This document shows, piece by piece, positions 45,707 through 55,351 of a stretch of DNA of 64,000 bases (positions are counted from its first letter, which is position 1; each line of letters starts with the position of its first letter). The stretch is from Pararhizobium arenae. GTDB lineage: Bacteria > Pseudomonadota > Alphaproteobacteria > Rhizobiales > Rhizobiaceae. Location of the stretch: the NCBI RefSeq assembly GCF_001931685.1, contig NZ_MOOY01000007.1, positions 50,129 through 114,128 on the forward strand, read 5' to 3'. The translations under genes were made by a program, and so were the position numbers. The notes beneath the pieces were generated by a model. That model ran no database searches. It had not been told where the DNA came from and saw only the letters and a program-made list of their open reading frames with translations.

Positions 45707-46611
45707 GACGCCCCCTTGGCGAGAGGCATCAGGAGCCTGTTGGAGAGCGAGAGCAGCCGGCGAATTGGCGCGCTGTCCTTGACCACCAACCAGTCAAGGC
45801 TGCCGCGAAGTTTCATCCTGAAGACAAGTCTGCTGTCGCTTGCGGAAACCTCCGTGCGGCTCAGCGCAGTCATCCGGTCTGTAACGGTGGCGGCTCCGGT
45901 GCGTGTCGTGAAGGCGGTCACATAGCCCGCATGCGCAACACTTTGCTCTACCCTGTCGTCCAGATCTCCGCCCGGATAAGCGAAACTCGTGACCTTGACG
46001 CCGAACATCTCTTCCAGTTTTTCGCGCGAACCCTTGATTTCTTCGCGCAGTCCCGGGCTGTCCACGGACGTCAGGAGAGGATGGCTGATCGTATGCGAAC
46101 CGATCTCTATCCCTTGTGCGAGCATCGCCTCAATCTGTTGGTACGAGAGAAACCTACCGTATTGCCGCTCGTCGGCATAAGGCAGGACGTCAGAGCTCTC
46201 CTTCCCGATAAAGCCGGCGACGACGAAAACGACAGCCGGAAAACCATGCTGTTTCAGGATAGGAGCGGCGTACAGGAGATTGTCTTCATATCCGTCGTCA
46301 AAGCTTATCAGGATGGAGTTCCGGGACGGCTGCCGATTGTCGGCGCGCAGCGCTTCGAATTCCGAAAGGCTGAGCACGCGAAAGCCGTGGCTGGCGAGAT
46401 AGGCCATCTGCCAGGCAAATTCTTCCGGACGGACGGTGATCTCCCGGGAGACGGGGCCGAGTTTCGCTACCGGGTAGGGATTGACGCGGTGGTAAAACAA
46501 AACCCGCACGCACGGCTCCCGTCGCGGCAAAAACATGCCGGGCAGGCCGAGCGCGGTCTTCAACAGGCGTTTGACGACAATTCTGGCCGTGGAAAGTGCG
46601 GGTCCCAACAT
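45703..46611 (-). CDS. Polysaccharide deacetylase (NodB-homology/CE4)
   Basis: A 302-residue carbohydrate esterase family 4 protein. The motif SFDDGYEDN (Asp pair of the active site) and SHTISHP (metal histidines) are visible, followed by FAYPGGDLDD. It should remove acetyl groups from amino sugars of the polysaccharide or a precursor. ATG 46611 has AAGGAG five bases upstream. The N-terminal segment lacks a clear signal peptide, so cytoplasmic or membrane-associated action is possible. A second, different deacetylase precedes it. Confidence 0.88.
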   Translation of the reverse strand: MLGPALSTARIVVKRLLKTALGLPGMFLPRREPCVRVLFYHRVNPYPVAKLGPVSREITVRPEEFAWQMAYLASHGFRVLSLSEFEALRADNRQPSRNSILISFDDGYEDNLLYAAPILKQHGFPAVVFVVAGFIGKESSDVLPYADERQYGRFLSYQQIEAMLAQGIEIGSHTISHPLLTSVDSPGLREEIKGSREKLEEMFGVKVTSFAYPGGDLDDRVEQSVAHAGYVTAFTTRTGAATVTDRMTALSRTEVSASDSRLVFRMKLRGSLDWLVVKDSAPIRRLLSLSNRLLMPLAKGAS

Positions 46612-46642
46612 AAACTCCTTCAGCCAGCGCGATTTGCGATGG

Positions 46643-47545
46643 TCATGCTGCTTTCCATTCCATGCAGTCATTCCGCCCCGTTTCCGCGGAAATTTCGCGG
46701 GCATAAACCGCGTCCACTCGTGCCCATGCGAAATTACGTAGGAGTTGGCGCAATTTTCCCTCCATTGCCGAAAGGTTGACGTAGTGGCGAAATCGCGACC
46801 GGGCCTCAACCTTGAGCCGCGGCTGGCCAGGGTCGATTTCCCAGGGATGAAAGTAGAAGTGCGCCGGGCGTTCGTCGGCCTGGATGATATGGCGAAGGAC
46901 ACCCTGGTACAGGAAATAAGGCAACAGGCGGAAATAGCCGCCACCCGAGGCATGAAAACGCCGGTTTCCCACGAGCAGGCTCGTGAGCGGCAGCTCAACG
47001 ATGCCGTCCGCCCCAGGCCGAAACGGTTGGCGCGGGGCGGAGGGCACGCCGTAGTGATCATGCGGGACCGGGTTTACGCTTGAACTGTAACGATATCCCG
47101 CTTTCGCCAGAACCTCGTAAGCCCACCATGTTTTCGCGTTTATGGAGAAGTTCGGAGCCCTGTAACCGAGAACCGGTTGTCCTGCGATATCCTCCAGCAG
47201 TTTCCTGGTGTCGGAGATGTCCCTGTAAAAATCGTCGGGAGACAGCTCCCCGACACGATGGTGCATGAAGCCGTGGCTGGCGATCTCATGCCCCGCCTGG
47301 GCGATCTCGCGCACAAGATGAGGATGGTGTCTGGCGACGCATCCCAGAACGAAGAAGGTCGCCTTAACATTTGCGTCGGCAAATAGCGTCAGCGTCCTCG
47401 TGGTGCTGGCCTCCACGCGCGATGGCATCTTATCCCAGATGTCTCGTGGTGATGCCGCACTCAGGGCAGAGGCATGGAAATAGTCCTCCACATCGACGCT
47501 CATCGCGTTCTGAAAAAGGAATTTCTGATTGCCCCTTGACGGCAT
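46643..47545 (-). CDS. Polysaccharide deacetylase, XrtA-associated type (DUF3473)
   Basis: A 300-residue deacetylase of the kind often found in EPS clusters linked to exosortase systems. The opening MSVDVEDYFHASAL, the catalytic SHGFMHHRVGELS and the later YRAPNFSI match that type, and HFYFHPWEIDPGQPRL is the DUF3473 C-terminal domain. No exosortase gene is seen in the window. ATG 47545 has GGGAG about seven bases upstream; ATG 47563 would give an ATGA overlap with the preceding stop. Confidence 0.88.
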   Translation of the reverse strand: MPSRGNQKFLFQNAMSVDVEDYFHASALSAASPRDIWDKMPSRVEASTTRTLTLFADANVKATFFVLGCVARHHPHLVREIAQAGHEIASHGFMHHRVGELSPDDFYRDISDTRKLLEDIAGQPVLGYRAPNFSINAKTWWAYEVLAKAGYRYSSSVNPVPHDHYGVPSAPRQPFRPGADGIVELPLTSLLVGNRRFHASGGGYFRLLPYFLYQGVLRHIIQADERPAHFYFHPWEIDPGQPRLKVEARSRFRHYVNLSAMEGKLRQLLRNFAWARVDAVYAREISAETGRNDCMEWKAA

Positions 47546-47559
47546 GTTGCGCTCTCCCA

Positions 47560-48615
47560 TCATGCCAGAAGCGACAACAGCGATCTTGCGCGAACGGTTG
47601 ACACCGGCATTGCGCCCGGCTTGCGTTCGGGATCGCCTCGCGTCAGCAAGGTCACGCTTGAGAGATAGCGGCAGACGAGATTTGCAAGCGCGGCGGACAT
47701 GGCCGGGTTGTCGGCATAGAAAGGGGCTCTTTCACGCCCAAGGATGCTCGCCAGTTTGCCGCTGAAGTATCGCCCGGTGTAGCAGAAGGATGACGTCTGG
47801 CCGCTCGCCTTGGCCAGCGAATGCGTTTCGCGCTGCGTTTTGTAGTTGGTGAGATGCGTCAGAAACGTACTGTGTTCCCGCACATAGGTTTCGAGGCTGT
47901 GGTTCAGTGATGGCGTTATGCTGCGTCGGGCCTGCGCCCATCCAGGATAGCTGGAGAGACGCATCCTGCTGCAGAGCCGAAGCCACGCGTCAAGCAGGTC
48001 TGCGTCCCGCAGCCGGTGCGCGAACGGCACCTGCAAATGCGGTTCGACGACACAATGGCGCGAGGGGTAGAGATGCGCGGAAAACCCTTTTGCGTTGAGG
48101 ACGCGGCCAAGCTCCGAGAAGAACAGAGGCTGGTCGCGCACATGTTCCAGCACCTGGTTCGAGACCACGATATCGAAAAAATCCGCTTCGTAGGGCCATG
48201 GATCGTGCTCGGATATCAGGGCAAGCCTTTCGCGCCATTTGCCGCCCGGGGCGGCTGCCTCAAGCCGGGCGAGGGCGTCCTTGAAGAAGCTTGGCGCCTG
48301 GAGCCCGTGATCGCCGACGTCGAACCCGTAAAGATCGAATTTGAGCGAGGGCCAGCACGCCTGCAATGCAACGGAAAGATAGATCAGCAGCTTGCCATCG
48401 CCGCACCCGACGTCCAGAAGTCTCAGCCTTTCGCCGGAAAGGGGACCACGCCGCTGTATCTCGGTGTTGATGATCGACAGAAGATGGAAGTGTGTCTGGC
48501 TCTCGGCTTTTGGCACAAGGTCAGCATCCCACCGGAAGCTGGTTGTGGAGCCGAATTCTAGTTTCGAATGCAAGGCGACAGACATGATCACATCCTGCTT
48601 GACGTTTCCGTTCAT
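47560..48615 (-). CDS. SAM-dependent methyltransferase (EPS cluster)
   Basis: A 351-residue class I methyltransferase with the SAM motif LRLLDVGCGDGKLLIYL near residue 65, FDLYGFDVGDHG and VVSNQVLEHVRDQPLF. The C-terminal third is unassigned. The sugar target is unknown. Its ATG shares one base with the stop of the export-protein gene (TGATG), so translation is coupled. Confidence 0.85.
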   Translation of the reverse strand: MNGNVKQDVIMSVALHSKLEFGSTTSFRWDADLVPKAESQTHFHLLSIINTEIQRRGPLSGERLRLLDVGCGDGKLLIYLSVALQACWPSLKFDLYGFDVGDHGLQAPSFFKDALARLEAAAPGGKWRERLALISEHDPWPYEADFFDIVVSNQVLEHVRDQPLFFSELGRVLNAKGFSAHLYPSRHCVVEPHLQVPFAHRLRDADLLDAWLRLCSRMRLSSYPGWAQARRSITPSLNHSLETYVREHSTFLTHLTNYKTQRETHSLAKASGQTSSFCYTGRYFSGKLASILGRERAPFYADNPAMSAALANLVCRYLSSVTLLTRGDPERKPGAMPVSTVRARSLLSLLA

Positions 48616-49847
48616 CAGTTTTGCGGCGTTGTGATGAACCTGCGGCGCACTTCCACGACATCTCCAGGCAGGACGGGTTCGGTTTCGCTGCGGATGTCGT
48701 CGAGCACCGAGCCGTCTTCCCGGGTGATCCGGTACGTTACGTAAGCATTGTCCTGCGGCTGCCCGGATGTGCCGGTCTGTGACTCGACGATGACCGCTCG
48801 ATCCGCCGCCAGTTGCCGACCCAGCCTGTCGATGGTTGCGGTCACGTCCTTTATCCGTCCGAGCACGTCAAGCTTGCGGTCTCGATTGATGTTGTTCAGC
48901 TGGATTTCGAGCTGCGTTCTCGCCTGACGGGCCTGATTCAACAGCACGGCGGTCTGCAGGTTGGTGCTGAGCACCTGGCCTTCCTCGCGCCGAAGCTGGA
49001 AGATCGTCTGGCGCAGAACCAGTTCCTTCTTTACCAGATCTTCGTTGCTACCAATTTCGGCCCTCAACGCCTCAAGCTGTGCATCCGTGGCCTTTATGCG
49101 GGCCGTGAGGGCGGCAATTTCATCGTCGCGGATCCGTATTTCCCGCGTCAGAAAGTCGATCTGACGGCGAAGACCCACCTTTCGAGTCTCAAACACTTCG
49201 GTTTCGCGTTCGATCGCGGCAGCAAGATCCTGAGGGCTGGTACCTCCGCCCTGTATCGAGGTTGCATCGAATGTTTCGGCGCCGGAATACTCGGCCTGAA
49301 GACGCGCATGCTCGACCCTCGCCGACAAGAGCTGCCTTGATGCGACCTGCATGGCCTCCGAGGCGCGAATACCGGTGACGGTTGCCGTATAGGGATCGCT
49401 TTGTCCCTTGAAACCACCGGCAATCGCCACGGCCTTCAAGACTGTTAGCTGCAATCGGGTGGGGTAGGGACCGGCGCTATTGACGTCTCCCAGAATGAAG
49501 AACGGCCGCATTTGCGCAATTTCGACCGTCACGGTTGGCCGGACGAGGGTTTTTTCCAGGATTTTGCGGATCGCTTCCGTCGCCTGATCGACAGACATGC
49601 CTTGAAGTGGAACTGTTGCTCCGAGCGGCATGGCGGTAACACCATCCTCGCCTAGCACATAGGTACCCGAAAGATTGGGAGACTCCGCCACGATCACCCT
49701 GATCTGATCGCCCGCAGCGAGTTTATAGTTGGCGCTGACGGCGGGGTTTGCGCCAAAAGCAGCAGTCAGAAAGACGATCGAAGAGAAGGCTGCTGCCCGC
49801 AGGCGTCCAAGGTTTGCCCTTCTCGGTGACAGTCCCGAATGAACCAT
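48615..49847 (-). CDS. Polysaccharide export protein (Wza/ExoF-like)
   Basis: A 410-residue exported protein. Residues 1-38 are a signal peptide (SSIVFLTAAFGANPAVSA) without a lipobox cysteine. The polysaccharide export domain follows (YKLAAGDQIRVIVAESPNLSGTYVLGEDG), then a soluble-ligand-binding domain (RPFFILGDVNSAGPYP), and a long coiled-coil region of about 120 residues (about 200-330). This layout resembles ExoF of S. meliloti (421 residues), which links the Wzz-like protein to the outer membrane. It should form or recruit the export channel together with the Wzz-like protein at 57314. Confidence 0.87.
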   Translation of the reverse strand: MVHSGLSPRRANLGRLRAAAFSSIVFLTAAFGANPAVSANYKLAAGDQIRVIVAESPNLSGTYVLGEDGVTAMPLGATVPLQGMSVDQATEAIRKILEKTLVRPTVTVEIAQMRPFFILGDVNSAGPYPTRLQLTVLKAVAIAGGFKGQSDPYTATVTGIRASEAMQVASRQLLSARVEHARLQAEYSGAETFDATSIQGGGTSPQDLAAAIERETEVFETRKVGLRRQIDFLTREIRIRDDEIAALTARIKATDAQLEALRAEIGSNEDLVKKELVLRQTIFQLRREEGQVLSTNLQTAVLLNQARQARTQLEIQLNNINRDRKLDVLGRIKDVTATIDRLGRQLAADRAVIVESQTGTSGQPQDNAYVTYRITREDGSVLDDIRSETEPVLPGDVVEVRRRFITTPQN

Positions 49848-49894
49848 TGCAGACCTTTCCGCGGGATTGCACCCGCTTTCCCTCTATCAATCCA

Positions 49895-50890
49895 TCAATG
49901 CGGTAATGCCCTGCTCACCGTTAAAACGTCCTGCCATAACGGGCTCTGCGGATTTGCGTTGAAGGCGGAACCGTACCAGATCACCAGCTTTGCCCCGTGT
50001 TCTATGCTGCTTTGTGCCATGTCCGTGAGTTCTCGCTGATGCGGTGCACGCGCCTCGGCGATCATTTCCGGCGGGGCGATTTCGCTCAGATAGGTTTTCT
50101 CGAACTGGTCCGCATAGGCGAAGGACTGCAGCACGGCCATGGTCTGTTTTTCGGGAAGATTTTCCGCAAGCCAGGTCATGTAGCCGTCGATGGCGGTGGG
50201 ATAATCGACGATCCTTTCGCCATGCCCTGGGCTGCCGAGTTTTGCGATGGCAGGCGGGATGGGATAGAGGCTGAAACCGACGATGTCGGCATAGGCGCTC
50301 TGCTGTTTGACCTGCTCCATATATTGTGAGCGGGCGGCATCGCTATCCTGTCTACCGGGCTCGATGACCATTGGGGATTGCACCATCAGGACAGGAAGGG
50401 AGGGATCGATCTCTTTCACCCGTTCGTAAAGCTGGCGAGAAGCCTCGGGATCGATGCCGTTCAAAACAGGCTCGTCGAAGCCCAGGACACCGTAGATCGC
50501 TTCTCGCCCGGCACAGGCCAGCAGGGCGTTCAGCGGATCGTTGTCCATCGGCGGAAACGCTCCCGTGGGCGGATAGAGCAGTCCGGCCGGTACGATCAGC
50601 CGGATCTCGTGGCGCCGAAGGGCTTCAAAACTCGCAGACGTTCGTTTGCAAGGCGGCACGAAGTCGGTTTCGTGCCCAAGCGTCTGTGGAGACGGGGCCT
50701 CCTGGTACTGAAACACGGGAAAGAACACCCCGATATCGGCAGCTCTCAGGGCGGAAAACATGGTGTCGTAATCACGGGTTTCGCCGATATACTTGGGGAC
50801 CCCGGCCACCCCGATGTCCGCGCAAAGACCTTCGCCGGCGGCAAACGCTACGGACGCAAGGAAAAACGCGACACCTACTGGATGTTTCAC
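49895..50890 (-). CDS. Exported protein, possible glycoside-hydrolase-like TIM barrel
   Basis: A 331-residue protein with a signal peptide (residues 1-24, ending GLCA). I do not recognise the family with certainty. Segments such as YGVLGFDEPVLNG, SLPVLMVQSP, YADIVGFSLYPIP and HGAKLVIWYGSAF suggest alternating strands and helices with acidic residues at strand ends, as in a TIM-barrel glycosidase. It starts the leftward run of the EPS cluster, 47 bases before the export gene. A role in trimming or degrading the polysaccharide in the periplasm is inferred. Confidence 0.68.
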   Translation of the reverse strand: MKHPVGVAFFLASVAFAAGEGLCADIGVAGVPKYIGETRDYDTMFSALRAADIGVFFPVFQYQEAPSPQTLGHETDFVPPCKRTSASFEALRRHEIRLIVPAGLLYPPTGAFPPMDNDPLNALLACAGREAIYGVLGFDEPVLNGIDPEASRQLYERVKEIDPSLPVLMVQSPMVIEPGRQDSDAARSQYMEQVKQQSAYADIVGFSLYPIPPAIAKLGSPGHGERIVDYPTAIDGYMTWLAENLPEKQTMAVLQSFAYADQFEKTYLSEIAPPEMIAEARAPHQRELTDMAQSSIEHGAKLVIWYGSAFNANPQSPLWQDVLTVSRALPH

Positions 50891-51182
50891 CGTCCGCTGC
50901 TCCTACTCATCAGACGACATGAATTTTATATTTAACGAATATTAGATATGGCAAAGACGGTGTGTTCGATTTGCTTTAAGTTCACTTCTTCTGTTTTTGA
51001 TTTTAAGCAAGCTATATCGAGTTTACGTAAGAAGTTATGACAAAAATCGTAGATCATTTCTGTTTGTTTGACAATATTTTATTGAAGATATAGGCTTTGT
51101 TCTCTGGCGCTGAGCGTTCTTTTGCCGCGCTGTCCTATTTCGCGTCGCATTTTGTATTATTTTTTTTGCGGTGGTGCGTCTT
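50891..51182. promoter_or_regulatory. AT-rich divergent promoter region of the EPS cluster
   Basis: A 292-base gap, strikingly AT-rich for this replicon, between the two divergent halves of the cluster. A TTGACA (51068-51073) with TATAGG (51089-51094), 15 bases apart, faces the rightward genes. The segment next to the leftward gene has ATTTTATATTTAACGAATATTAGATATGG-like AT runs, suitable for a second promoter or for an H-NS/MucR-type silencer. No clear palindrome was seen. Confidence 0.5.
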
Positions 51183-51974
51183 ATGAGCTTTTCGCGACAG
51201 CTATTGAATCTCGTTCCGGTAAAATTGCGGGTCATGCGATCCAACGCCGTTCACGCCTTGCGGCGCGATAACGCCTATCGGGAGAGGCATGGGCGTCAGG
51301 AGTTTTTCCGAAAAGCCTTTCGCGGATTGAAGTTCAATGGAATCTCGGGGAGCTATGCGGAGTTCGGGTGTTGCGGGGCGATGACCTTCAATCTCGCTTT
51401 TCGGGCGGCGCGGGAAAACGGCTACCGTGCGCATTTCTGGGCGTTCGATTCGTTCCAGGGCTTGCCGCCGCAGACAGCCCCCGAGGATCAGCATCCGATG
51501 TGGGTGGAAGGCGACATGAGCATGTCGGTCGAGGATTTTAACAAGGTTTGCAGAAGCACCGGCATGACTGCGCGGGACTACACGACCGTCAAAGGATTTT
51601 ATGACGATACGCTAAGGGACGTCGGTATGGCTTCCCCAGGGCGTCCGGATCAGCTTTCGCTGGTTTATATCGACTGCGATCTCTACAGTTCCACGATGGA
51701 TGTTCTGAGGTTTCTTGCGCCGCGCCTCCGGCACGGCATGGTGATCGCCTTCGACGATTATTTCTGCACATCCGAAGACACGATATCGGGGGAGAGGCTG
51801 GCTTTGCTCGAGTTTATCGAGGAAATGGAGGGGTTCAGTTTTCTTCCCTACCTGCCGATCGGCTGGCATGGCATGTCATTCGTGGTTGAGAACCGAAAAC
51901 TGCTGGACCGGTCGATAACCCGACGTCTGGCGGACGAGGGAAGGGCAGAGCAACTTCAAGACGCCATTGGCTGA
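51183..51974 (+). CDS. TylF/MycF-type methyltransferase (EPS cluster)
   Basis: A 263-residue protein similar to the macrocin O-methyltransferase (TylF) family. Visible are GSYAEFGCCGAMTFNLAF, AHFWAFDSFQGLPP, KGFYDDTL, LVYIDCDLYSSTMDVLRFL and IAFDDYF with the metal-binding aspartates. It probably O-methylates a sugar of the polymer. The start is uncertain: ATG 51183 or GTG 51171/51174. First gene of the rightward half. Confidence 0.86.
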   Translation: MSFSRQLLNLVPVKLRVMRSNAVHALRRDNAYRERHGRQEFFRKAFRGLKFNGISGSYAEFGCCGAMTFNLAFRAARENGYRAHFWAFDSFQGLPPQTAPEDQHPMWVEGDMSMSVEDFNKVCRSTGMTARDYTTVKGFYDDTLRDVGMASPGRPDQLSLVYIDCDLYSSTMDVLRFLAPRLRHGMVIAFDDYFCTSEDTISGERLALLEFIEEMEGFSFLPYLPIGWHGMSFVVENRKLLDRSITRRLADEGRAEQLQDAIG

Positions 51975-51985
51975 GGTCGTTTCGC

Positions 51986-53512
51986 ATGACCGACGGAGAG
52001 GCAGGAGCCGCCATTGCAACGGTCGAACCAAGCAGATTTCAAAGGCGTGTTGCGTCCACCCTCTCGCCGGTTCGCCTCGCTTTTTTTCTCATGCTGCTGG
52101 TCATTGTCGGTTTTGCGGCTATGGCTGCGCCCCTGTTGCTGGTTGCTTTTGTCGGCGGTGCCGCGTTTGCATTGATGTCCGCGCAGTTTCCCGTCGCGAT
52201 GGTCGGTGTGTTCGTTTTTTTCCAGCTCGCTTTTCCTCTTTACGCAAGGTTGCCCCCGATCGGTCCCCTTCCGCCGATGCCTGTTGCCTCGGTCATGCTG
52301 ATGGGCATTGCCGCGACCTCGTTACTCGCGTGGCTGACAGGTGAAAAGGGTAAGCCGCTCGGTCCCCTGGGTACGATGTTCCTGAAGCTGTTTCTTGCTT
52401 TCGCGGTGGTTGCTCTTCTGTCGTTGCTGGACGAGCGTACCACGGAGGAAGGCATGGGTATGTGGGTCAAGGTCTTCGTGATCCCAGGGACGATCCTCTG
52501 GGTGCTTTTGTACCGGCTTTCCGGGACGCGTGATGTGGACCTCGTGTTCCGCTGTCTGCTGGCGGCAGCTTCGGCCTGCGCCCTTTACGCGCTGCTTGAA
52601 TCCCTTCTCGGCTACAATCCGCTGCTTGATCTTTATGAGGGGCAGACTGGCGTGGTCTACTTCAGGGCCGAGGAGTTGGGCTCCGCGCTCGCTTACCGCG
52701 CCTTCAGCGTTTTCACGCAGCCGATCGAGTATGCCACCTGTCTTGGCATGATTTTCCCCTACGCCATCATCCGTATGGCAACGACGCATCATCCGGTGCA
52801 CCGGCTGTTCTATGCGTTTGGCGGCGGATTATGCGCGCTCGGGGCGGCATTGACCTTCTCGCGGGGGCCGGTTCTTGCCCTGCTCGTCTGTTCCGTCATC
52901 ATAGGGCTGACCTACCGTTCGTTGCGGCGTGCTCTGGTGATGCTGATGGTCGCTGGTCTCGTGACCGTTGCTGCTGCTTGGCCGTTTCTGGGGGCGGGCA
53001 TCAGCGATCGTCTCGGTGATGTCGACAACGTCACGCTGCGGTTCAAGCTGTGGCAAACGGCCTTCGCGGTGTTCAGCGATCATCCCATTCGCGGAGTCGG
53101 CATCGGCAATTTTCCGGAATACTATATCGAGGCAGCCCGGCAGCACGAAATCGGGCCATTCTTCGAGTTCGGCGTGGATGCCGTCGAGAGTATCAGGGTG
53201 GCCGAGAATACTTATCTTCAGATGCTGGCCGAGATGGGCATCATCGGCTTCATCTGTTCCGTGCTCGTCGTTCTCGTGTTTTTCCGGATGCTCATCGTGA
53301 CCGCGCTCAAGGCGCCCGAAGCCCTGACGCGCAACCTTTCGATCGCTGTGGCTCTCGGGGGCCTGGCTTATCTCATCAATGGCTTGACGATCACCGCCTA
53401 CACCCATTTCACATCGACGACGCTCTTTATCGGCATGCTGTTTCCCTTCGCCATCATCCTGGAAAGAGACGGCGTTCAGCGTGCGGACCTCGCCCAGGTC
53501 AGGCCGGTATAA
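51986..53512 (+). CDS. O-antigen ligase/polymerase family protein (Wzy-like)
   Basis: A 508-residue membrane protein with about ten or more helices. It carries the periplasmic loop and Wzy_C pattern FAVFSDHPIRGVGIGNFPEYYIEAARQ followed by VAENTYLQMLAEMGIIGF, characteristic of O-antigen ligases and EPS polymerases. In a Wzx/Wzy pathway it would polymerise repeat units in the periplasm. GAGG lies nine bases before ATG 51986, and the gap to the previous gene is 11 bases. Confidence 0.87.
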   Translation: MTDGEAGAAIATVEPSRFQRRVASTLSPVRLAFFLMLLVIVGFAAMAAPLLLVAFVGGAAFALMSAQFPVAMVGVFVFFQLAFPLYARLPPIGPLPPMPVASVMLMGIAATSLLAWLTGEKGKPLGPLGTMFLKLFLAFAVVALLSLLDERTTEEGMGMWVKVFVIPGTILWVLLYRLSGTRDVDLVFRCLLAAASACALYALLESLLGYNPLLDLYEGQTGVVYFRAEELGSALAYRAFSVFTQPIEYATCLGMIFPYAIIRMATTHHPVHRLFYAFGGGLCALGAALTFSRGPVLALLVCSVIIGLTYRSLRRALVMLMVAGLVTVAAAWPFLGAGISDRLGDVDNVTLRFKLWQTAFAVFSDHPIRGVGIGNFPEYYIEAARQHEIGPFFEFGVDAVESIRVAENTYLQMLAEMGIIGFICSVLVVLVFFRMLIVTALKAPEALTRNLSIAVALGGLAYLINGLTITAYTHFTSTTLFIGMLFPFAIILERDGVQRADLAQVRPV

Positions 53513-53731
53513 GCCACGTCTGCCATGATTTTCCTGAAGCCTTGCGCAGCAACGCCGCAGTAGATGCTGTGACGTTACATTCTTCGCTGGATATCCGGGG
53601 TTTGCGGCATGAGCGATAAGGCTGCTATCAAGTTTGTGAAACGGGAACGCTCGTCAGGGCTTCGCGTTATCCGAAGTCGTTCATGCTCCGTTAAACTGTT
53701 GAAGCAGAATCTCGGGCCTGGAGAAGTCTAC

Positions 53732-53875
53732 ATGAGAGAGACGTGCCAAACCGCAACCGATGTCGAGACCGGTCCTCCCGCACGGGAGCGCTGGACGGTG
53801 CGCCGTTGCGCCTTCGTTGTGCTTGGGCTGTCCGCACTTTTCTGGCTCGCGCTTACGGTCTTCTTCTTTTCCTGA
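53732..53875 (+). CDS. Small single-helix membrane protein
   Basis: A 47-residue protein with a charged N-terminal part (ETGPPARERWTVRR) and one C-terminal membrane helix (CAFVVLGLSALFWLALTVFFFS). GGAG lies eight bases upstream of ATG 53732. The open frame extends to 53609 but that part has no good start. Small proteins like this are scattered in rhizobial genomes; function unknown. Confidence 0.55.
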   Translation: MRETCQTATDVETGPPARERWTVRRCAFVVLGLSALFWLALTVFFFS

Positions 53876-53888
53876 GAACTTTAGGCGG

Positions 53889-53982
53889 GTCGCGATCCAT
53901 CATATTCGCTCATACGCTTGAGGTTTTTTATACGCATGTCTTTCCGCAAAACCGCGGCACACTTTTGCGAGACATGCTTCAG
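53889..53982. repeat. Palindromic intergenic repeat, first copy
   Basis: GCATGTCTTTCCGCAAAACC and the facing TTTTGCGAGACATGC form an imperfect palindrome preceded by CGCGATCCATCATATTCGCT. A second copy lies at 60252-60350. The two copies bracket the right third of the EPS cluster. Confidence 0.8.
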
Positions 53983-55067
53983 CGCGCACCTTCGCCCATC
54001 AGGATAACCCGTACGGTCTGAAGCAGAATTCTGGTGTCCAGGATGATGGACCCATGTTCCAGATAGAAGAAATCGTATTTCGTCTTTTCCTGCGCATCCT
54101 GCAACGAGGCGCCATAAGGATAGTTGATCTGCGCCCAGCCCGTTATGCCGGGTTTGACCCGGTAGCGGTTGCGGTAGTTCGGGATCTCGTTTTCCAGCAT
54201 GGCAGCTATCGTCGGGCGTTCTGGGCGGGGGCCGACAAGGCTCATGTCCCCCAGTAACACATTTATGAATTGGGGAAACTCGTCGATGCGGCTGCGCCGC
54301 AGGAACTTGCCGACCATCGTTATCCGGCAATCGCACACTTCGGCCCAACGGGCGATCCCATCGGCCTCCGCGGCAACGTGCATGCTGCGAAACTTGTATA
54401 AAAGAAACGTCTTTCCGTCGCGACCGACCCGTTCTTGCCGATAGAAGATCGGCTTGCCGTCTTCGATCAGAATTGCCAGAGCGGCAAGCGCCGTGACCGG
54501 AAGGGTGAAGGCAAGCAGCAAGCTGCAAAGCACGATGTCCATGCATCTCTTCACGGTATTGCTGAACAGGCTTCGTTTGTTGCAGAAGGCCGATCCGAGA
54601 TTGTGCGTCCGCAACGCATCAAGCCTTACCTGCCTGTTCTCTCTGGCGCGAATGGCGAGCGTTTCGTCGAGATGAAGGACGGATGCGGCGGCCAGCCGTC
54701 CGAAGAACATCATGATGAAGGCGAGTGGCAGGGCCGCCAGCCACCGTCCTTGCAGCGTGTTCTGAAAGCCGGCCGCGGACATGATGGCCACCGTGCATGC
54801 TGTAACCAAGGTAAAGGCAATCAGCGTCGGGGCGACGATATCGCGCGCCATAAGCCGTTCGAGGCGATAAAGCCCCATTGCGTAGGCCCAGACGATGGCG
54901 CATCCGACGATCAGCAGGTTGATCGTGAGTGGAATATTTGCAGGGTCGCTCGAAAATGCGAGCTGCGCGATCGCATCGGCAACCAGCAAAGCTGTCAGAA
55001 GGTAGACAATATCAAAGAGGATCGCGACAAACCCCAGCGTGAAGGAACTGTTCTGCGTCGGTGCCAT
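53979..55067 (-). CDS. Polyprenyl-phosphate sugar transferase (initiating EPS enzyme)
   Basis: A 362-residue membrane enzyme that transfers the first sugar phosphate to the undecaprenyl carrier. The N-terminal half has about four or five helices. The C-terminal catalytic domain has KRCMDIVLCSLLLAFTLPV, YRQERVGRDGKTFLLYKFRSM, LRRSRIDEFPQFINVLLGDMSLVGPRPERP and YRVKPGITGWAQINYPYG, all classic bacterial sugar transferase features. It runs opposite to its neighbours, and its 3' end abuts the first palindromic repeat. Confidence 0.95.
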   Translation of the reverse strand: MAPTQNSSFTLGFVAILFDIVYLLTALLVADAIAQLAFSSDPANIPLTINLLIVGCAIVWAYAMGLYRLERLMARDIVAPTLIAFTLVTACTVAIMSAAGFQNTLQGRWLAALPLAFIMMFFGRLAAASVLHLDETLAIRARENRQVRLDALRTHNLGSAFCNKRSLFSNTVKRCMDIVLCSLLLAFTLPVTALAALAILIEDGKPIFYRQERVGRDGKTFLLYKFRSMHVAAEADGIARWAEVCDCRITMVGKFLRRSRIDEFPQFINVLLGDMSLVGPRPERPTIAAMLENEIPNYRNRYRVKPGITGWAQINYPYGASLQDAQEKTKYDFFYLEHGSIILDTRILLQTVRVILMGEGAR

Positions 55068-55351
55068 GGCGAATACTCTGGTGCGCTGTCTAGATTTCTA
55101 TCAACAATTCTGAGTGAAAATTCCTATATATTGATATCGCGCGCGCGCATCTCCGGCATGTGTTGCCAGAACGCGCACGTTGCTTGCGAACGTAGCCTTT
55201 CTAATTGATGCTTTATGTATCTGAATGTTTCTACAATGCCTGCACTTTTCATTTTGCACAACAGCTTTATGAGTCTAAGCTAATTTTAATTTGACGGTGC
55301 GGGCCAAGCGCTTGCTTCGGCAACACTTTTAATGCGCGAGGGTGGCAGGGT

